From Pontixanthobacter luteolus (GTDB taxonomy: Bacteria > Pseudomonadota > Alphaproteobacteria > Sphingomonadales > Sphingomonadaceae), in the NCBI RefSeq assembly GCF_009828095.1, contig NZ_WTYP01000001.1:1364001-1428000 (forward strand): a stretch of 64,000 bases of DNA, in the 5' to 3' direction. The position numbers and the translations under genes are program-made. Below the pieces are notes generated by a model that was not told the DNA's origin, made no database searches, and saw only the letters and a program-made list of their open reading frames with translations. Shown piece by piece: positions 45,622 through 54,420 of this stretch (position 1 is its first letter; the number at the start of each line of letters is the position of its first letter).

Positions 45622-46182
45622 GTGCGTCCTATCGGCGCGCGCATCGTGGCAACCATAGTCCCCCTTTCCAATGTCGATGCCGACCTGATCGAGCAACTGC
45701 TCGACCGCGCTTTTGGCGAAGGGCGGCAGGCGCGCACAGCCTATCGTATCCGCGAAGGTACCGATTGGCTGGAGGCGCTGAGCTTTGCCGCGCTGGATGA
45801 AGACGATTACCTCGCCGGTACGATCCAGCTTTGGCCCGTCGCGCTGACGGACCCCGAAGGGCGCAACCATCCGCTGATCATGGTCGGCCCGGTGGCCGTT
45901 CTGCCGGAAAAGCAGCACGAAGGATACGGCAAGGCCTTGATGCTGGCGGCTCTGGGCGCGCTGGCCCCGCAGTCACCGCTTCCGCAGGTGATGATCGGCG
46001 ATCCTGAATATTACGGGCGTTTCTTCGGCTTCTCTGCTGCACCGACCGGCAAATGGCATTGCCCCGGCCCGTTCGAGCAATCGCGCCTGCTGGTCCGGTG
46101 CGAGAACCCGGCGATCCTTCCGGCAGAAGGTATGCTGGGGCCCTGGCCTTCCGATTTCAATCCAGAGGCCGGCACAGACTAA
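45622..46182 (+). CDS. GNAT-family N-acetyltransferase
   Basis: A 186-residue acetyltransferase. GNAT features are LAGTIQLWPV, HPLIMVGPVAVLPEKQHEGYGKALMLAAL (acetyl-CoA-binding Gln-x-x-Gly-x-Gly-type loop) and PEYYGRFFGFSAAP. It resembles the YhbS-like subgroup. The start is GTG at 45622. It lies 56 nt after the dehydrogenase gene and 66 nt before DUF1285. The substrate is unknown. Confidence 0.86.
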   Translation: MRPIGARIVATIVPLSNVDADLIEQLLDRAFGEGRQARTAYRIREGTDWLEALSFAALDEDDYLAGTIQLWPVALTDPEGRNHPLIMVGPVAVLPEKQHEGYGKALMLAALGALAPQSPLPQVMIGDPEYYGRFFGFSAAPTGKWHCPGPFEQSRLLVRCENPAILPAEGMLGPWPSDFNPEAGTD

Positions 46183-46248
46183 CCCTGCCCGATGGCCTGA
46201 TCTGGCCCCTTGGCGTTATGCTGCAAGTCTGGCATCGCAATCAGACCA

Positions 46249-46797
46249 ATGCCTTACGAACCACCCCCCGAACTCGCCGGACTGACCCTGTCCGAAATTG
46301 CCCAACAGGTTGCCGCGCGCAAACTGCCGCCGGTCGAAAGCTGGAATCCTGCGCAGGAAACAGACAGCCTGATGCGGATCGCGGCCGATGGTCAATGGTA
46401 TCACGATGGCGGATTGATCCGGCGGCACGCGATGGTGCGGGCCTTTTCCGGTTTGCTGGTGCGCGATGAAGACGGCCAGCACTGGCTGGTTACGCCGTTC
46501 GAGAAAGCGCGGATCGAGGTCGAGGACGCGGCGCTGATCGCAGTCGACGTCAGTCAGCGCGGCGACGGGCTGGCATTCCGCCTGAACACCGATGATCTGG
46601 TGGTTGCCGGACCGGAAAACCGCCTGGTGGCACGCGGCGACGAAGAAACCCCGTCGATATATTTGCAGGTGCGCCGCGGGCTGGAGGCAAAGCTGAACCG
46701 CAGCACGTATCAGCAACTGGCCGAAATCGCGCTGGCGGCAGGCGATGACTGGACCGTATCCAGCCTTGGTGAAACTTTCACGCTTCTGCCTGCATGA
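46249..46797 (+). CDS. DUF1285 protein
   Basis: A 182-residue cytosolic protein matching DUF1285: LPPVESWNPAQETDSLMRIAADGQWYHDGGLIRRHAMVRAFSGLLV, then DEDGQHWLVTPFEKARIEVEDA and SLGETFTLLPA. Its function is unknown. ATG 46249 (MPYEPPPELAG) is chosen; the frame extends to 46210. It overlaps the NUDIX gene by 4 nt and stands in the alphaproteobacterial order DUF1285-NUDIX CoA pyrophosphatase-CCA enzyme. Confidence 0.87.
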   Translation: MPYEPPPELAGLTLSEIAQQVAARKLPPVESWNPAQETDSLMRIAADGQWYHDGGLIRRHAMVRAFSGLLVRDEDGQHWLVTPFEKARIEVEDAALIAVDVSQRGDGLAFRLNTDDLVVAGPENRLVARGDEETPSIYLQVRRGLEAKLNRSTYQQLAEIALAAGDDWTVSSLGETFTLLPA

Positions 46798-47399
46798 GCG
46801 CGCTGTTCGACCGGCTTTCAGCCCTGTTCGAACTGGGCCACCGCGAGCCGATCCCCGATCTGCTGAGCGATGAACGCTTCGCCGTGGCAGAGCGAACCGC
46901 GAAAGCGGCGGTGCTGATCGCGGTGACCGACCGGGCAGAACCGGGCGTAATCCTGACCCAGCGGCCAACCACCATGCGTGACCATCCCGGGCAGGTCGCT
47001 TTCCCCGGCGGGAAGCTGGACAGCGGCGAAGGTCCGGTTGAAGCCGCCTTGAGAGAGGCGCATGAGGAATTGGCCCTGCACCCCCAGCACGTGCAGCTGA
47101 TCGGCACCAGCGACCGGTACCAGACAGGAACCGGGTTCGACATTACCCCGGTGCTTGGCGTGGTCCCGCCCGATCTTCCGCTGACAGCGCACCCGCGCGA
47201 GGTGGAGGCATGGTTCGAAGTCCCGCTGCGCGTCGTATTCGAACGCAGCAACTGGACGGAGAACGAGGTGTTCTGGCGCGGCCGGACACGGCGCTATCTG
47301 GAAATGGACTGGGAAGGCTTCCGCATCTGGGGCGTGACAGCCGCTATCATCGCCAATTTGTCGCGGCGGATTGAAATAGAGGCACTTCTCGGTGAATAG
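46794..47399 (+). CDS. CoA pyrophosphatase (NUDIX)
   Basis: A 201-residue NUDIX hydrolase. The Nudix box GGKLDSGEGPVEAALREAHEEL starts at residue 72, with metal ligands in REAHEE (87-92). It is preceded by ILTQRPTTMRDHPGQVAFPGG (53-73), the NuCoA signature for CoA and acyl-CoA pyrophosphatases (NudL-like). It degrades oxidised or acylated CoA. It overlaps DUF1285 by 4 nt; the CCA gene begins 7 nt after its stop. Confidence 0.93.
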   Translation: MSALFDRLSALFELGHREPIPDLLSDERFAVAERTAKAAVLIAVTDRAEPGVILTQRPTTMRDHPGQVAFPGGKLDSGEGPVEAALREAHEELALHPQHVQLIGTSDRYQTGTGFDITPVLGVVPPDLPLTAHPREVEAWFEVPLRVVFERSNWTENEVFWRGRTRRYLEMDWEGFRIWGVTAAIIANLSRRIEIEALLGE

Positions 47400-47406
47400 G
47401 GGCGCG

Positions 47407-48597
47407 ATGGCCGAAACCAAACTCGAAGCAGACTGGCTGCACCGTGAAGACCTGGCGATGCTGGTCGATGCCCTTGGGGCAGAGGATATGCGCTGGGTCG
47501 GCGGATCGGTGCGCGACACGCTGCTGGGTATCGAAGTGGCCGATATCGATGCCGCCACCATGCATGAACCGCAGGAAGTCATTCGGCGCCTGAAAGAAGC
47601 TGGCATACGGAGCGTGCCCACAGGCCTTGATCATGGCACCATTACCGCGCTGATGCCCGGCGGGCCGGTAGAGATTACCACCTTGCGAAAGGATGTCTCG
47701 ACTGACGGCCGCCGTGCGACCGTCGCCTTCGCTAGCAATTGGCGCGACGATGCCGCCAGACGAGACTTCACAATCAATGCGCTGTACGCGCATCCCGTGA
47801 CCGGGCTAGTCACGGATTATTTCGGCGGGCTGGAAGACCTGGCAGCGCGCCGCGTTCGCTTTATCGGCAACGCTCATGAAAGAATTCGCGAGGATCACCT
47901 GCGTATTCTCCGCTATTTCCGGTTTCAGGCGCGGTTTGGCTCTCAGCTAGATGAAATTGCCGAGCAGGCGTGCAGCGAACTTGCCGAAACCCTCAAAGGG
48001 CTGAGCCGGGAACGGGTGGCGAAGGAATTGCTGCTCCTGCTGGGTCTGCCTGATCCGCACTCGACCGTTGCCAGAATGCGCAAACTCGGTGTGATGCAGG
48101 TGGTCATGCCTGAGAGCGGGGCACACCAACTCGACGTTCTTGAGCGGCTGATCGCACGTGAGAAGGCAGAGCGAGTGAAGCCTGACGGACTGCGCCGGCT
48201 GGCCGCAATGGTGCCTACGGTTCCGCCAGTCGCGGAAACCATCGCCTCGCGGCTGAGATTGTCCCGCGCACAGCGGGAACGGCTGGTTTCTGTTTCAAAA
48301 CGCTTGGCAGACGATGCCGAAAACGCCCGCGCCCTCGCTTATCGCAAAGGTATGGAGATTGCGGTCGACCGCGTCTTGCTTGTCGGCGGATCGATCGAAA
48401 AATTGCGCGGCTGGGAGGTCCCAACCTTCCCCCTCAAAGGCGGGGAGATCGTTCAGCGAGGGGTCGGCGCCGGGCCTGAGGTCGCGCGCATTTTGCAGGG
48501 CATTCAGAACTTATGGGTGGCAGAAGGCTTCCCCGACCGGGAGCGCGTACTCTCCCTTCTGGACGAAGAGCTGGAGCGGCGCGAACAGGCCAGTTGA
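47407..48597 (+). CDS. CCA tRNA nucleotidyltransferase/poly(A) polymerase family
   Basis: A 396-residue class II nucleotidyltransferase. WVGGSVRDTLLG then VADIDAATMHEP gives the GGxVRD and DxD catalytic motif, followed by RRATVAFASNWRDDAARRDFTINALYAHP, FIGNAHERIREDHLRILRYFRF and a helical C-terminal tRNA-binding region. It adds or repairs tRNA CCA ends; the encoded CCA of tRNA-Phe here means a repair role is sufficient. ATG 47407 with GGGG upstream is preferred to GTG 47392, which overlaps the NUDIX stop. Confidence 0.92.
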   Translation: MAETKLEADWLHREDLAMLVDALGAEDMRWVGGSVRDTLLGIEVADIDAATMHEPQEVIRRLKEAGIRSVPTGLDHGTITALMPGGPVEITTLRKDVSTDGRRATVAFASNWRDDAARRDFTINALYAHPVTGLVTDYFGGLEDLAARRVRFIGNAHERIREDHLRILRYFRFQARFGSQLDEIAEQACSELAETLKGLSRERVAKELLLLLGLPDPHSTVARMRKLGVMQVVMPESGAHQLDVLERLIAREKAERVKPDGLRRLAAMVPTVPPVAETIASRLRLSRAQRERLVSVSKRLADDAENARALAYRKGMEIAVDRVLLVGGSIEKLRGWEVPTFPLKGGEIVQRGVGAGPEVARILQGIQNLWVAEGFPDRERVLSLLDEELERREQAS

Positions 48598-48848
48598 CGT
48601 AATTTGATTGCTTATTGCAGCGCCCCACCCTACATGGCGCTCAACGTCCGGCGCGGGAATTGTCCTGCGAAATCGGCTGCGAGCGTGAACTTCCCCTTAC
48701 AAACAAGGGTTTAGTCCCGCATCCGGTGCACGGAATTTGCGTTGATCGCATTGCTTCCCTTTTCACGCTTGGGTCGCCGTAAGGACCCCTTGGCGCCCGG
48801 AATCCCTCTTTTGTTGGGCTTCCGACCGGCGCCCAATGAAAGTATTTT
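48598..48848 (+). promoter_or_regulatory. Structured 5' leader of the DEAD-box helicase gene
   Basis: A 251-bp gap without a gene. It holds a 6-bp stem AGCGCC/GGCGCT (48619-48624, 48636-48641) and GGGTC/GACCC (48771-48775, 48784-48788). A long hairpin follows at 48792-48833: GGCGCC pairs with GGCGCC, then CGGAA/TTCCG and CCC/GGG after small internal loops (14 paired positions in total). It ends 15 nt before the ATG at 48849, and the site between is a weak GAAAG. This looks like a temperature- or growth-sensitive translational control leader, as is common for cold-shock helicases. Confidence 0.6.
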
Positions 48849-50456
48849 ATGTCTTATTTTGAAAAACTCGGCCTCGCCGAACCCATTCTTCGCGCCCTCA
48901 ATACCAAAGGCTATACAGAGCCGACACCAATTCAGCGCGAATCCATTCCGGCGCTGCTCGACGGCCGCGATCTGCTGGGCATCGCCCAGACCGGCACCGG
49001 CAAGACCGCCGCATTCTCGCTGCCTTCGCTTCACCGCTTGGCCGCAAATCCGAAAGGCCGCATTCCAGCTGGCTGCCGGATGCTGATCCTGTCGCCTACC
49101 CGCGAACTGGCCGCGCAGATTGCCGAGAACATGCGCGAGTATGCGCGCTTTCTCGACCTGTCGGTTCAGTGCATTTTCGGCGGCGTCCCTGCCCGTCAAC
49201 AAGCCCGCAAGTTGGTCCCCGGCTGCGACGTACTGGTCGCCACTCCGGGCCGCCTGCTCGACCTGATCGAACAGCGCGCGCTAAGCCTGCAGCATGTCGA
49301 AATCTTCGTCCTCGACGAAGCCGACCAGATGATGGATCTGGGCTTTATCAAGCCGTTGACCCGCATCGCCAACATGCTGCCGCAGGAACGCCAGAGCCTG
49401 TTCTTCTCCGCCACCATGCCGCAAACGATCGCCGATCTGGGCAAGCGCTTCATCCGCAACCCAGTGCGCGTGGAGGTTGCCCCGCAATCGACCACCGCTG
49501 AACGTGTCGACCAGTTCGTGACGTTTATCGACCAGCGCGAAAAGCAGGCCTTGCTCACGCTGACCCTGCGCAAGGGCCTGACCAATGGCGAGATCGAAAG
49601 CGCGCTTGTCTTCACGCGTACGAAACACGGCGCCGACCGCGTCGTCCGCCATCTCGTGGCAGCTGGCATCAACGCTGCTGCCATTCACGGTAACAAGTCG
49701 CAAGCGCAGCGCACCCGCGCGCTGGACGGTTTCCGCCGTGGCAGCATTCCCGTGCTGGTTGCGACCGACATTGCCGCACGCGGCATCGATGTTCCGGGCG
49801 TCAGCGCGGTGTTCAATTTCGAGATTCCGAACGTGTCAGAACAATATGTTCACCGCATCGGCCGCACCGCGCGTGCCGGACGCAGCGGCATCGCGATCGC
49901 CTATGTCGCACCGGATGAAAAACCGTACATTCGCGATATCGAGAAACTGACCGGTCAGCGTCTTACACCGGCCAATCTGCCCGACGATTTCGTCGATCAG
50001 GCAAAAGGCCTGCCTGCCCCAGCCCGCAAGGGCACCGGTGCAGAGCGTAGCGATGACGACCGCAGCGCACGTTTCCGCAAGGGCAGTAACGCCGGAAGAG
50101 GCGGCGCTGGCGGAAATCGCCGTGATCGCCCGGCCAAGGCCAATGGTGCCGGTGGCCGCGACCGCAAATGGCGCGATGCAGAGGGCCGCTCCCCCGATCA
50201 GGGCGAGTACCGGAGCCGCGAAGACCGCGATCGCCGGAACCGCGGCGGCGGACACGATTCGACCGGCAACGGATCGGGCGAAAACTTCGCCCGCCCCAAA
50301 AATGTCAGTCACAAGAAAGGCCCGGTCACCAAACCCGTGATCGAGGCAAAACGTACCAATGACAGCAAACCGGCGGCGAAAAAACCGCACCGCAAGGGTG
50401 GCAGGCCGCAGGGCGCAGCCAGCGGGAACCGTCCGGTACGCCGCCACCAATCATGA
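48849..50456 (+). CDS. rhlE: DEAD-box ATP-dependent RNA helicase (RhlE-like)
   Basis: A 535-residue RNA helicase with motifs AQTGTGKTAAF, PTRELA, TPGRLLD, DEADQM, SAT, ARGIDVPGV and HRIGRTARAGR. A basic, Gly/Arg/Asn-rich tail of about 150 residues (RGGAGGNRRDRPAKANG ... KKPHRKGGRPQGA) resembles RNA-annealing tails. The role is ribosome assembly or mRNA decay, often cold-induced. The gene has an unusually structured leader and an 11-bp tandem repeat just after its stop. Confidence 0.93.
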   Translation: MSYFEKLGLAEPILRALNTKGYTEPTPIQRESIPALLDGRDLLGIAQTGTGKTAAFSLPSLHRLAANPKGRIPAGCRMLILSPTRELAAQIAENMREYARFLDLSVQCIFGGVPARQQARKLVPGCDVLVATPGRLLDLIEQRALSLQHVEIFVLDEADQMMDLGFIKPLTRIANMLPQERQSLFFSATMPQTIADLGKRFIRNPVRVEVAPQSTTAERVDQFVTFIDQREKQALLTLTLRKGLTNGEIESALVFTRTKHGADRVVRHLVAAGINAAAIHGNKSQAQRTRALDGFRRGSIPVLVATDIAARGIDVPGVSAVFNFEIPNVSEQYVHRIGRTARAGRSGIAIAYVAPDEKPYIRDIEKLTGQRLTPANLPDDFVDQAKGLPAPARKGTGAERSDDDRSARFRKGSNAGRGGAGGNRRDRPAKANGAGGRDRKWRDAEGRSPDQGEYRSREDRDRRNRGGGHDSTGNGSGENFARPKNVSHKKGPVTKPVIEAKRTNDSKPAAKKPHRKGGRPQGAASGNRPVRRHQS

Positions 50457-50481
50457 TCCAAACGCGCTGAGATCAGTGCTT

Positions 50482-50520
50482 GAGGCCAGCTTCAGGCCAG
50501 CTTCAGGCCAGCTTCAGGAT
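50482..50520. repeat. Tandem 11-bp repeat CAGGCCAGCTT (about 3.5 copies)
   Basis: Units begin at 50482 (GAGGCCAGCTT), 50493 and 50504 (both CAGGCCAGCTT), with a partial copy from 50515 (CAGGAT). The period is one helical turn. It starts 26 nt after the DEAD-box helicase stop, in the 300-bp gap (50457-50756) before the exported-protein gene. Confidence 0.85.
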
Positions 50521-50756
50521 TGTTTCGCTATAAACCGGGTGTTGCGTTCTTCTCCATGATTTGGAAAAGAGCGCGACGTCCAGAAATCTGCGGGCTGAAA
50601 TCTGCGGGGACGAACATAAGCCCATGCTGGCCGCTCCGCTGTATTGTGCGGAGCAGGTTTCAGCGCACGGGCATTTCCTGAGCGATCGCTTGTTGCGCCG
50701 GTTTCCGGCTGTGCTGTGGCGACTGGTCGCCTGAACGACGAACTTGGAGCGTATTG
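50521..50756. other. Rest of the intergenic region before the exported-protein gene
   Basis: It holds no gene. It contains a direct repeat GAAATCTGCGGG (50583-50594 and 50597-50608, period 14) and a 7-bp perfect stem GCTCCGC/GCGGAGC (50633-50639, 50648-50654) with an 8-nt loop. No T-run follows the stem. The promoter of the exported-protein gene should lie here. Confidence 0.4.
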
Positions 50757-51263
50757 ATGAAATTCATGAAACTGGCCACCCTCTCCGCAATCGCGGCAGC
50801 CAGCCTTTCCACCTCTGCCTTCGCCGCACCTGCGGTTGGCGATACAATCACCGGCCCAGAAGGCGGCACCGTTGGCACGGTTGAAGCTGTGGCTGACGGC
50901 ATGGTCACCTTCAACACCGGCAAGCACAACGTGACGTTGCCGACCGAATCCTTCGGTGAAGGCGATACCGGCCCGACGATCACTGTCACTAAGACCTATC
51001 TTGATGACGCGATGGACGCAGAAATCGTCAAGGCAGCAGCAGCACGCGATGCTCTGCTCGTCGAAGGCGCAGCCGTTCTGAGCGCGAACCAGCAGCCGCT
51101 GGGCGTGGTCGAAAGCGTTGACGGTGACACTGTAGTCGTCGCCCATGCCGATGGCCCGGTCAGCCTTCTGCGCGAGCACTTCGTTGCACGCGAAGCCAAT
51201 CTGATGGCGCTTTTCACCAATGAACAGATCAAGACGACGATCGCTGCCAATTCGGCAAGCTAA
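50757..51263 (+). CDS. Exported protein of unknown function
   Basis: A 168-residue exported protein with a signal peptide cut after SAFA-AP (about 23). The mature part has repeated beta motifs (GDTITGPEGGTVGTVEAVADGMVTF, then GVVESVDGDTVVVAHADGPVSL), looking like two copies of a small beta domain. No family is recognised beyond an alphaproteobacterial hypothetical. The ATG at 50757 follows TTGGAG by 7 nt. A perfect terminator follows the stop at 51290. Confidence 0.75.
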   Translation: MKFMKLATLSAIAAASLSTSAFAAPAVGDTITGPEGGTVGTVEAVADGMVTFNTGKHNVTLPTESFGEGDTGPTITVTKTYLDDAMDAEIVKAAAARDALLVEGAAVLSANQQPLGVVESVDGDTVVVAHADGPVSLLREHFVAREANLMALFTNEQIKTTIAANSAS

Positions 51264-51289
51264 GTCGCAGCCCTTGAAGGGTCGCAAAG

Positions 51290-51327
51290 AAGGGCCGGTG
51301 CGTATCAGCGCACCGGCCCTTTTCTTT
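51290..51327. terminator. Bidirectional intrinsic terminator (exported-protein gene / parC)
   Basis: AGGGCCGGTGCG (51291-51302) pairs perfectly with CGCACCGGCCCT (51309-51320), a 12-bp stem with a 6-nt loop, then TTTCTTT. The other side reads AAAG before the stem, so the minus strand also has a T-rich tail. It serves the exported-protein gene from the left and the convergent parC from the right. Confidence 0.93.
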
Positions 51328-51337
51328 ATACCGCGTA

Positions 51338-53653
51338 TCAGGTGAAACGATTGTCGCGCGGGAAACCTTGCGGCGGCATGCGGCCAGCGGCCCCGCGGGC
51401 CACCTTCCACTGCCATATTTCATTCTCGGTGCGGGTCCGGTCGCCCTTGCCGCCCATCGCCCAGCTAAGCCCCTCTTCCAGCTTGAAGGTCGTGGCATCG
51501 GACAGGCCGCCATCGCGGTAACGCTGCAACATTACGCCCTGCCCGCGGCCCAGGACCGGCAATTCCTCGAGGCTGAACACCACGAGCTTGCGGTTGTCGC
51601 CGACCACCGCAATGTGATCATGATCCTTGTCTATCTCGCGCAGGACCTGGAATTTGGCATCGCCCTTCAGATTGACGACCTGCCTGCCCTTCTTTGTTTC
51701 GGCCAGCATTTCGTCCATCTCTGCCGCGAAACCCTTGCCGTTCGACGCAGCGAGCAACAACTGCCCCTTGGGCCGGTACACAATCACCCCGATAATCTGC
51801 GATGCGGAATCGATATCCAGCGTGTTGCGGATCGGTTCGCCGAACCCGCGCGCACCGGGCAGCTTGTCGCCGCCAAGCGTGAAGAAACGGCCATTATCGG
51901 CAGCAATCAGCAGTTTGTCGGTGGTTTGCGCGTGCAGCGCGAAGGCCGGGCCGTCGCCTTCCTTGTATTTGAAATCGCCCATGCCGTCTTCCGAGGCGGC
52001 CAGATCGACATGCCCCTTGGCCCCGCGGATCCAGCCCTTCTGCGACAGAACAACCGTGATCGGTTCCTTCTCGATCATCGCATCCATGCTGAATTCGACG
52101 GTCGGCGCAGCTTCCGCAATGGTTGTCCGGCGGCGGCCAATCGCCGTGTCTTCGGCATATTCCTTGCGCAGTGATTTCAGATCGCGTTTGAGGCGGGTGC
52201 GTTGCCGTGCGGGTGAGCCGAGCAACGTTTCCAGTTCCTCCCGCTCTTTCAGCAAGTCATCGCGTTCACCGCGCAGTTGCATTTCTTCCAGCTTGCGCAG
52301 CGAACGGAGACGCATGTTCAGAATTGCCTCGGCCTGTCTGTCGGTGAGGCTGAATTCCTTGATCATCACCGCTTTCGGCTCGTCCTCGTAGCGGATAATC
52401 TCGATCACCCGGTCGAGGTTGAGGAACGCCACCAGATAACCTTCGACCAGTTCCAGCCGGGCGGCGATCTTTTCCAGCCGGTGGCGGCTGCGGCGCTGCA
52501 GGATGTCGATCTGGCTGGTGACCCAATGGCCCAGCAATTCCTTCAGCCCCATCACCATCGGCGTGCGCGAAGCGTCGAGCACGTTGAGGTTGAGGCCAAA
52601 CCGGGTTTCAAGATCGGTCAGCTTGTACAGCGATTCCTTGAGCAGTTCCGGATCGACATTGCGGTTCTTCGGCACCAGCACGAGACGGATCTTCTCGTCG
52701 CTTTCATCGCGGATATCCTCGAGGATGGGCAGCTTCTTGTCGGCAATGAGCTGCGCGATCTGCTCGATCAGCTTGCCTTTTTGCACCTGGTACGGGATTT
52801 CGCTGATGACCAGCTGATACTGGCCCCCGCCCAATCGCTCGATACCTGCCTCGCGGTCTTCGGCCTTCTCCGCCTCTACCGCGTGGAACCGGCCGCGAAT
52901 ACGGAACGACCCGCGCCCGGTTTCATATGCCTTGGAAATGATTTCCGGACTGTCGACGATCAATCCGCCGGTCGGCAGGTCGGGCCCGTGGAACAGTTCC
53001 ATCAGGCGCGGGTGTTCGACGTGGGGGTTGTCGATCAGTTCCAGCGTCGCATCGATAATCTCTGCAACATTGTGGCTGGGAATGTTTGTCGCCATGCCCA
53101 CCGCGATACCGCTGGCACCGTTTGCCAGCAGATTGGGGAACAGGCCGGGCATAAGCTCCGGCTCTTCCTCTTCACCATTATAGGTCGGGATGAAATCGAC
53201 CGTGCCTTCGTCCAGCCCCTGCATCAGCAGCATGGCGGTGCGCGTCAGCCGCGCTTCGGTGTAACGATAGGCGGCCGCGTTATCGCCGTCGATATTGCCG
53301 AAATTGCCCTGCCCTTCGACCAGCGGATAGCGGAGCGAAAAATCCTGGGCCAGGCGGACCATTGCATCATACGCCGCAGTATCGCCGTGCGGGTGGTATT
53401 TGCCGATCACTTCGCCGACGACGCGGGCGGATTTCTTGAACGTGTTTGACGGGTCCAGCTTGAGCTGGCGCATGGTCCACAAAAGGCGCCGGTGAACAGG
53501 CTTCAGCCCGTCACGCAAATCAGGCAACGAACGCGCCGTAATCGTGGACAGGGCATAGACCAGATACCGTTCCGACAGCGCGGAATCGAAAGGTGCATCG
53601 ACGATCGCGTCGAACGGATCCGGTTCGGTATTTTCAATGTCGGTAGTCGCCAT
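51338..53653 (-). CDS. parC: DNA topoisomerase IV subunit A
   Basis: A 771-residue type IIA topoisomerase subunit that decatenates chromosomes with ParE. Key parts: KYHPHGDTAAYDAMVRLAQDF (quinolone-resistance region, with Thr at the E. coli Ser80 position and Asp at Glu84), catalytic tyrosine in YRYTEARLT, and a long coiled-coil and C-terminal domain. Length is normal. It ends at the bidirectional terminator and is divergent from the DJ-1/PfpI gene (98 bp between starts). Confidence 0.96.
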   Translation of the reverse strand: MATTDIENTEPDPFDAIVDAPFDSALSERYLVYALSTITARSLPDLRDGLKPVHRRLLWTMRQLKLDPSNTFKKSARVVGEVIGKYHPHGDTAAYDAMVRLAQDFSLRYPLVEGQGNFGNIDGDNAAAYRYTEARLTRTAMLLMQGLDEGTVDFIPTYNGEEEEPELMPGLFPNLLANGASGIAVGMATNIPSHNVAEIIDATLELIDNPHVEHPRLMELFHGPDLPTGGLIVDSPEIISKAYETGRGSFRIRGRFHAVEAEKAEDREAGIERLGGGQYQLVISEIPYQVQKGKLIEQIAQLIADKKLPILEDIRDESDEKIRLVLVPKNRNVDPELLKESLYKLTDLETRFGLNLNVLDASRTPMVMGLKELLGHWVTSQIDILQRRSRHRLEKIAARLELVEGYLVAFLNLDRVIEIIRYEDEPKAVMIKEFSLTDRQAEAILNMRLRSLRKLEEMQLRGERDDLLKEREELETLLGSPARQRTRLKRDLKSLRKEYAEDTAIGRRRTTIAEAAPTVEFSMDAMIEKEPITVVLSQKGWIRGAKGHVDLAASEDGMGDFKYKEGDGPAFALHAQTTDKLLIAADNGRFFTLGGDKLPGARGFGEPIRNTLDIDSASQIIGVIVYRPKGQLLLAASNGKGFAAEMDEMLAETKKGRQVVNLKGDAKFQVLREIDKDHDHIAVVGDNRKLVVFSLEELPVLGRGQGVMLQRYRDGGLSDATTFKLEEGLSWAMGGKGDRTRTENEIWQWKVARGAAGRMPPQGFPRDNRFT

Positions 53654-53751
53654 ACGTTTCGCCTTATCACCGGCACGGCTCGCAGGACAATCCGGAACGA
53701 TTCACTGTCCCCGCCCGTTGATCAGGCAAAAGCAATTCAAGGAGTTATTTT

Positions 53752-54291
53752 ATGACAAACGTACTGATCATGGCCACCAACGGGTTCGAACAAAGCGAAC
53801 TGATGGGTCCGATGAAACGTCTGAACGATGCCGGCATCGACACCACGGTCGCAAGCATCGAAACGGGTGAGATCAAAGGCTGGAAAGACGGCAATTGGGG
53901 CGAAAGCGTCAAAGTTGATACGACTCTGGGAGACGTATCGGTCGACGATTTTGACGCGCTGCTGCTGCCCGGCGGACAGATCAACCCGGATATTCTGCGG
54001 ATGGAAAGCGATGCGATTGATATCGTGCGCAGCTTCAACATGCGCGGCAAACCAATTGCTGCAATCTGCCATGCGCCGTGGCTTCTGGTCGAGGCCGATA
54101 TTGTGAAGGGCAAGACCGTCACGAGCTGGCCGTCGCTGCGGACCGATCTGACCAATGCAGGCGGCAAGGTCGTGGATCAGGAAGTGGCAGAAGATGGCAA
54201 TCTGATCACGAGTCGCAACCCGGATGACATCCCTGCCTTCTCGGATGCCTTAATTGCCCAACTGAAAAATGCGATGGCCGAAGCAGCCTAA
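53752..54291 (+). CDS. DJ-1/PfpI-family protein (YhbO/YajL-like)
   Basis: A 179-residue single-domain DJ-1/PfpI fold. Catalytic elements are visible: Glu in GFEQSEL (near residue 13), nucleophile Cys in AICHAPW and the LLLPGG strand. Members act in protein and glyoxal deglycation or stress protection. AAGGAG lies 9 nt upstream of the ATG. It is followed by a strong terminator at 54318-54349. Confidence 0.92.
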   Translation: MTNVLIMATNGFEQSELMGPMKRLNDAGIDTTVASIETGEIKGWKDGNWGESVKVDTTLGDVSVDDFDALLLPGGQINPDILRMESDAIDIVRSFNMRGKPIAAICHAPWLLVEADIVKGKTVTSWPSLRTDLTNAGGKVVDQEVAEDGNLITSRNPDDIPAFSDALIAQLKNAMAEAA

Positions 54292-54317
54292 AAACGCAAA
54301 TAATCAACAGCTTGAAA

Positions 54318-54349
54318 GGCCCTGCCGCGTGATCGCGGTGGGGCTTTTT
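54318..54349 (+). terminator. Intrinsic terminator after the DJ-1/PfpI gene
   Basis: GCCCTGCCGCG (54319-54329) pairs with CGCGGTGGGGC (54334-54344), an 11-bp stem with two G-T wobbles and a TGAT loop, followed by TTTTT. It lies 27 nt after the stop of the DJ-1/PfpI gene. Confidence 0.92.
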
Positions 54350-54420
54350 GCATTTTGGCCTTGACCGATCGGCCTCGCGAGCCTCAATTGTGGCTAAATT
54401 ATGGCGAGAAGGAGGCTGAA

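Noticed and set aside
52277-53449. A 390-codon plus-strand frame over parC
   Set aside because: It lies wholly antisense to parC and has no domain or start signal; parC is unmistakable.
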